From NCBI GenBank assembly GCA_028564705.1, contig JAPXFQ010002399.1:875501-939500 (forward strand): 64,000 nucleotides of DNA, written 5' to 3'. A model generated the notes under the pieces. That model searched no databases, was not told the origin of the DNA, and saw only the letters and a list, made by a program, of their open reading frames with translations. Source of the DNA: Apricaphanius iberus (Eukaryota > Chordata > Actinopteri > Cyprinodontiformes > Aphaniidae). Of this stretch, positions 62,540-64,000 are shown piece by piece (position 1 is the first letter of the stretch; each line of letters begins with the position of its first letter). The translations under genes were made by a program, and so were the position numbers.

Positions 62540-63020
62540 CTTATGGTGTCAGGTACACCTGACAGTTTTATAGACTGTTCAATTGGGACCAAAATTGTTG
62601 CTTTTTTTGGCTGCTAATGTTCACTTTCACACCGCTCTCTGTCAAACAGACATGGTTGAGCAACATGTTTACCTCTACGCCTGTGGTGGCACTGACCAAA
62701 GGGGAATTTCCTGTTCCATGTTTTTAGATGGTTTTGTTGTCTCAGCATGAGAAGAGAATAATGCAGAGTTTTTGAGTGGCTGTTCTGGTTTTATTTACCC
62801 AGAATGCCTTCTTCTAACTTCTAGAGCTGTCCCTGTCCACTTACCTTGCATCTTAATCAAACCCAGACCTAGGTTTTTAGGCAGACCATAGTTAATTAAT
62901 TTGGTCCGAATCAAAGTTCATTCACGGATTCATACTTCCCCAAACAAACTGGACTTTCTGGGCAAACAAACTGGAGTTTGAGTAAAGCAGACTAAACAGG
63001 GATGGTGTGAATCCACCCTT
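62540..63020. mobile_element. Non-autonomous DNA element, copy 2 (partner at 45346-45980)
   Basis: Shares 'gggaccaaaattg', 'ttttatttacccagaatgcc', 'caaactggactttctgggca' and 'gcagactaaacaggg' blocks with copy 1, in order. The right end, reversed, is GTGGATTCACACCATCCCTG. It lacks the extra repeat embedded in copy 1. Left limit approximate. Confidence 0.7.
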
Positions 63021-63050
63021 AACGACAGGAATTTTTCTGTAAAGGATTTA

Positions 63051-63796
63051 TGGTGCAATCACACCGTCCCAAACGTCAGCGTCAGTTGCAGCAAGATTAT
63101 ATGGAAAGTCTCTGGTCGAGTACGTCAGAGGTCTCTGCGGCGCGCTGTGTGCATTGGATCAGTCAACTTTTCAAGCGTTTCTTGTTTTGCAAGCGGCAAC
63201 GTAGCAAACACAAGCAACGCAGAAGTTCAGCTAGCTGAACTCTGACGGGCTTGACGCACTTGACACAGTGCGTCAACCAATCAGAGCGCCTCACTGTAGT
63301 GATTTCACTACACGTATCTTCAATGAATCACGGGACGAGTGAAAACATTTTCAACAAACGGAGATTAAGAAATTCAGAAATAACACTTACCGAAGACAGA
63401 TGGACAGTCGCTCCTCAGGAGGAACGGATCAGAGTAGGAGATTTGAGCTCTGATGCGGCCCGGGAGGTCGTAGAATTAGGTGCATGGGACAGACTGAAGT
63501 ACTGCTGAAAGCGAACCTCATCCATAAGCAGCTCCTGGAGCAAATGGTTAAACTCCCCGAACTCAGAACACATCTGAAGAATGAACGCTGATGCACCCGA
63601 TGTCAAAGTTGTCTAGCTTTATCTAGCTAATAAAGCCAAGCCACTCTCTCGATAGGATCCGCCATAGTTCAGAAGCCCCGCCCACGCACTCTTTTTTGCT
63701 TAGAAGCAAGCGTTGGAACCCTCAAAGTACATGCGTCAAACTTCATGCGTTGGGTACGTTGCTGACGCAGACAAACTGTGCGGCATGAACGTAGCA
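63051..63796. mobile_element. 746-bp inverted-repeat element with TTA TSD
   Basis: TGGTGCAATCACACCG at the left and, reversed, TGCTACGTTCATGCCG at the right are imperfect inverted repeats, extended by 'aaacgtcagcgtcag' / 'ctgacgcagacaaac'. TTA flanks both sides (63048-63050, 63797-63799), as expected for PIF/Harbinger elements. An 85-codon open frame at 63251-63508 has no recognised motif. Confidence 0.7.
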
Positions 63797-64000
63797 TTAA
63801 GGTTAGGCTTGTCTCTCTTTTCCATTTATAGGAATAAAACATGATACAGTTCATTTGAGAGTAAAATGGGCTATTTGAATCCAAGATTGTTCAGTATTTT
63901 TTTCTTATAAGAATGTGGGTATAAATGGTCTCGTATGCAAAATAATACTGTCAAATACCGTAAAATGTTTTTTAAAAAATACCATATAAAATACTGCCCA

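Overview
This is eukaryotic, vertebrate, almost certainly teleost fish DNA. It has AT-rich non-coding sequence, spliced exons with canonical GT/AG borders, and a dense mix of repeats typical of fish: Tc1-like transposons, many hAT elements with 8-bp target-site duplications (TSDs), a Rex3 retrotransposon, fish-type L1 and L2/Rex1-like LINEs, Ty3/gypsy pol remnants and short inverted-repeat elements. There are no bacterial-style operons, CRISPR arrays or recognisable tRNA/rRNA genes.

The host gene is on the minus strand. Two phase-0 coding exons, at 44024-44137 (38 codons) and 12092-12424 (111 codons), encode adjacent parts of the N-terminal region of a CAPS protein (calcium-dependent secretion activator), closest to CADPS2 from memory. 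The intron between them is about 31.6 kb and is almost filled with transposable elements. The preceding exon was not found up to 64000, nor the following exon down to position 1, so both probably lie outside the window.

Layout. 1-3.3 kb: LINE 3' fragment, a Tc1 terminal fragment, and a DD38E Tc1-like element with one stop codon. 3.3-9.5 kb: an inverted-repeat element, a LINE reverse-transcriptase scrap, and the C-terminus plus 3' UTR of an L2/Rex1-like LINE. 9.55-11.6 kb: two hAT elements, one inserted across the terminus of the other. 12.1-12.4 kb: cadps2 exon. 14.5-19.8 kb: hAT-like elements. 19.9-27.5 kb: a minus-strand L1 broken up by a partial DNA element (itself hosting a hAT), a Rex3 fragment and an intact Tc1 element. 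27.5-31.7 kb: L2 and near-full-length Rex3. 32.7-34.3 kb: an IR/DR Tc1 element with one stop codon. 39.3-43.1 kb: decayed Ty3/gypsy pol interrupted by two inverted-repeat elements. 44.0-44.1 kb: cadps2 exon. 45.2-50.9 kb: LINE fragments, MITEs and a hAT element carrying spliced transposase remnants. 52.6-64 kb: more DNA elements, two Tc1 fragments, a 49-bp long-distance direct repeat, and a retroposon-like unit with a frameshifted small membrane/coiled-coil ORF.

Most 'genes' here are selfish elements acting independently; the only cellular coding function I can support is cadps2. The most notable items are the intact Tc1-like transposase ORF with matching inverted repeats, the DD38E element, the TSD-resolved nested insertions, and the unrecognised membrane/coiled-coil ORF near 60.1-60.5 kb. 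All assignments come from reading the sequence and from memory of families; no alignments or searches were run.
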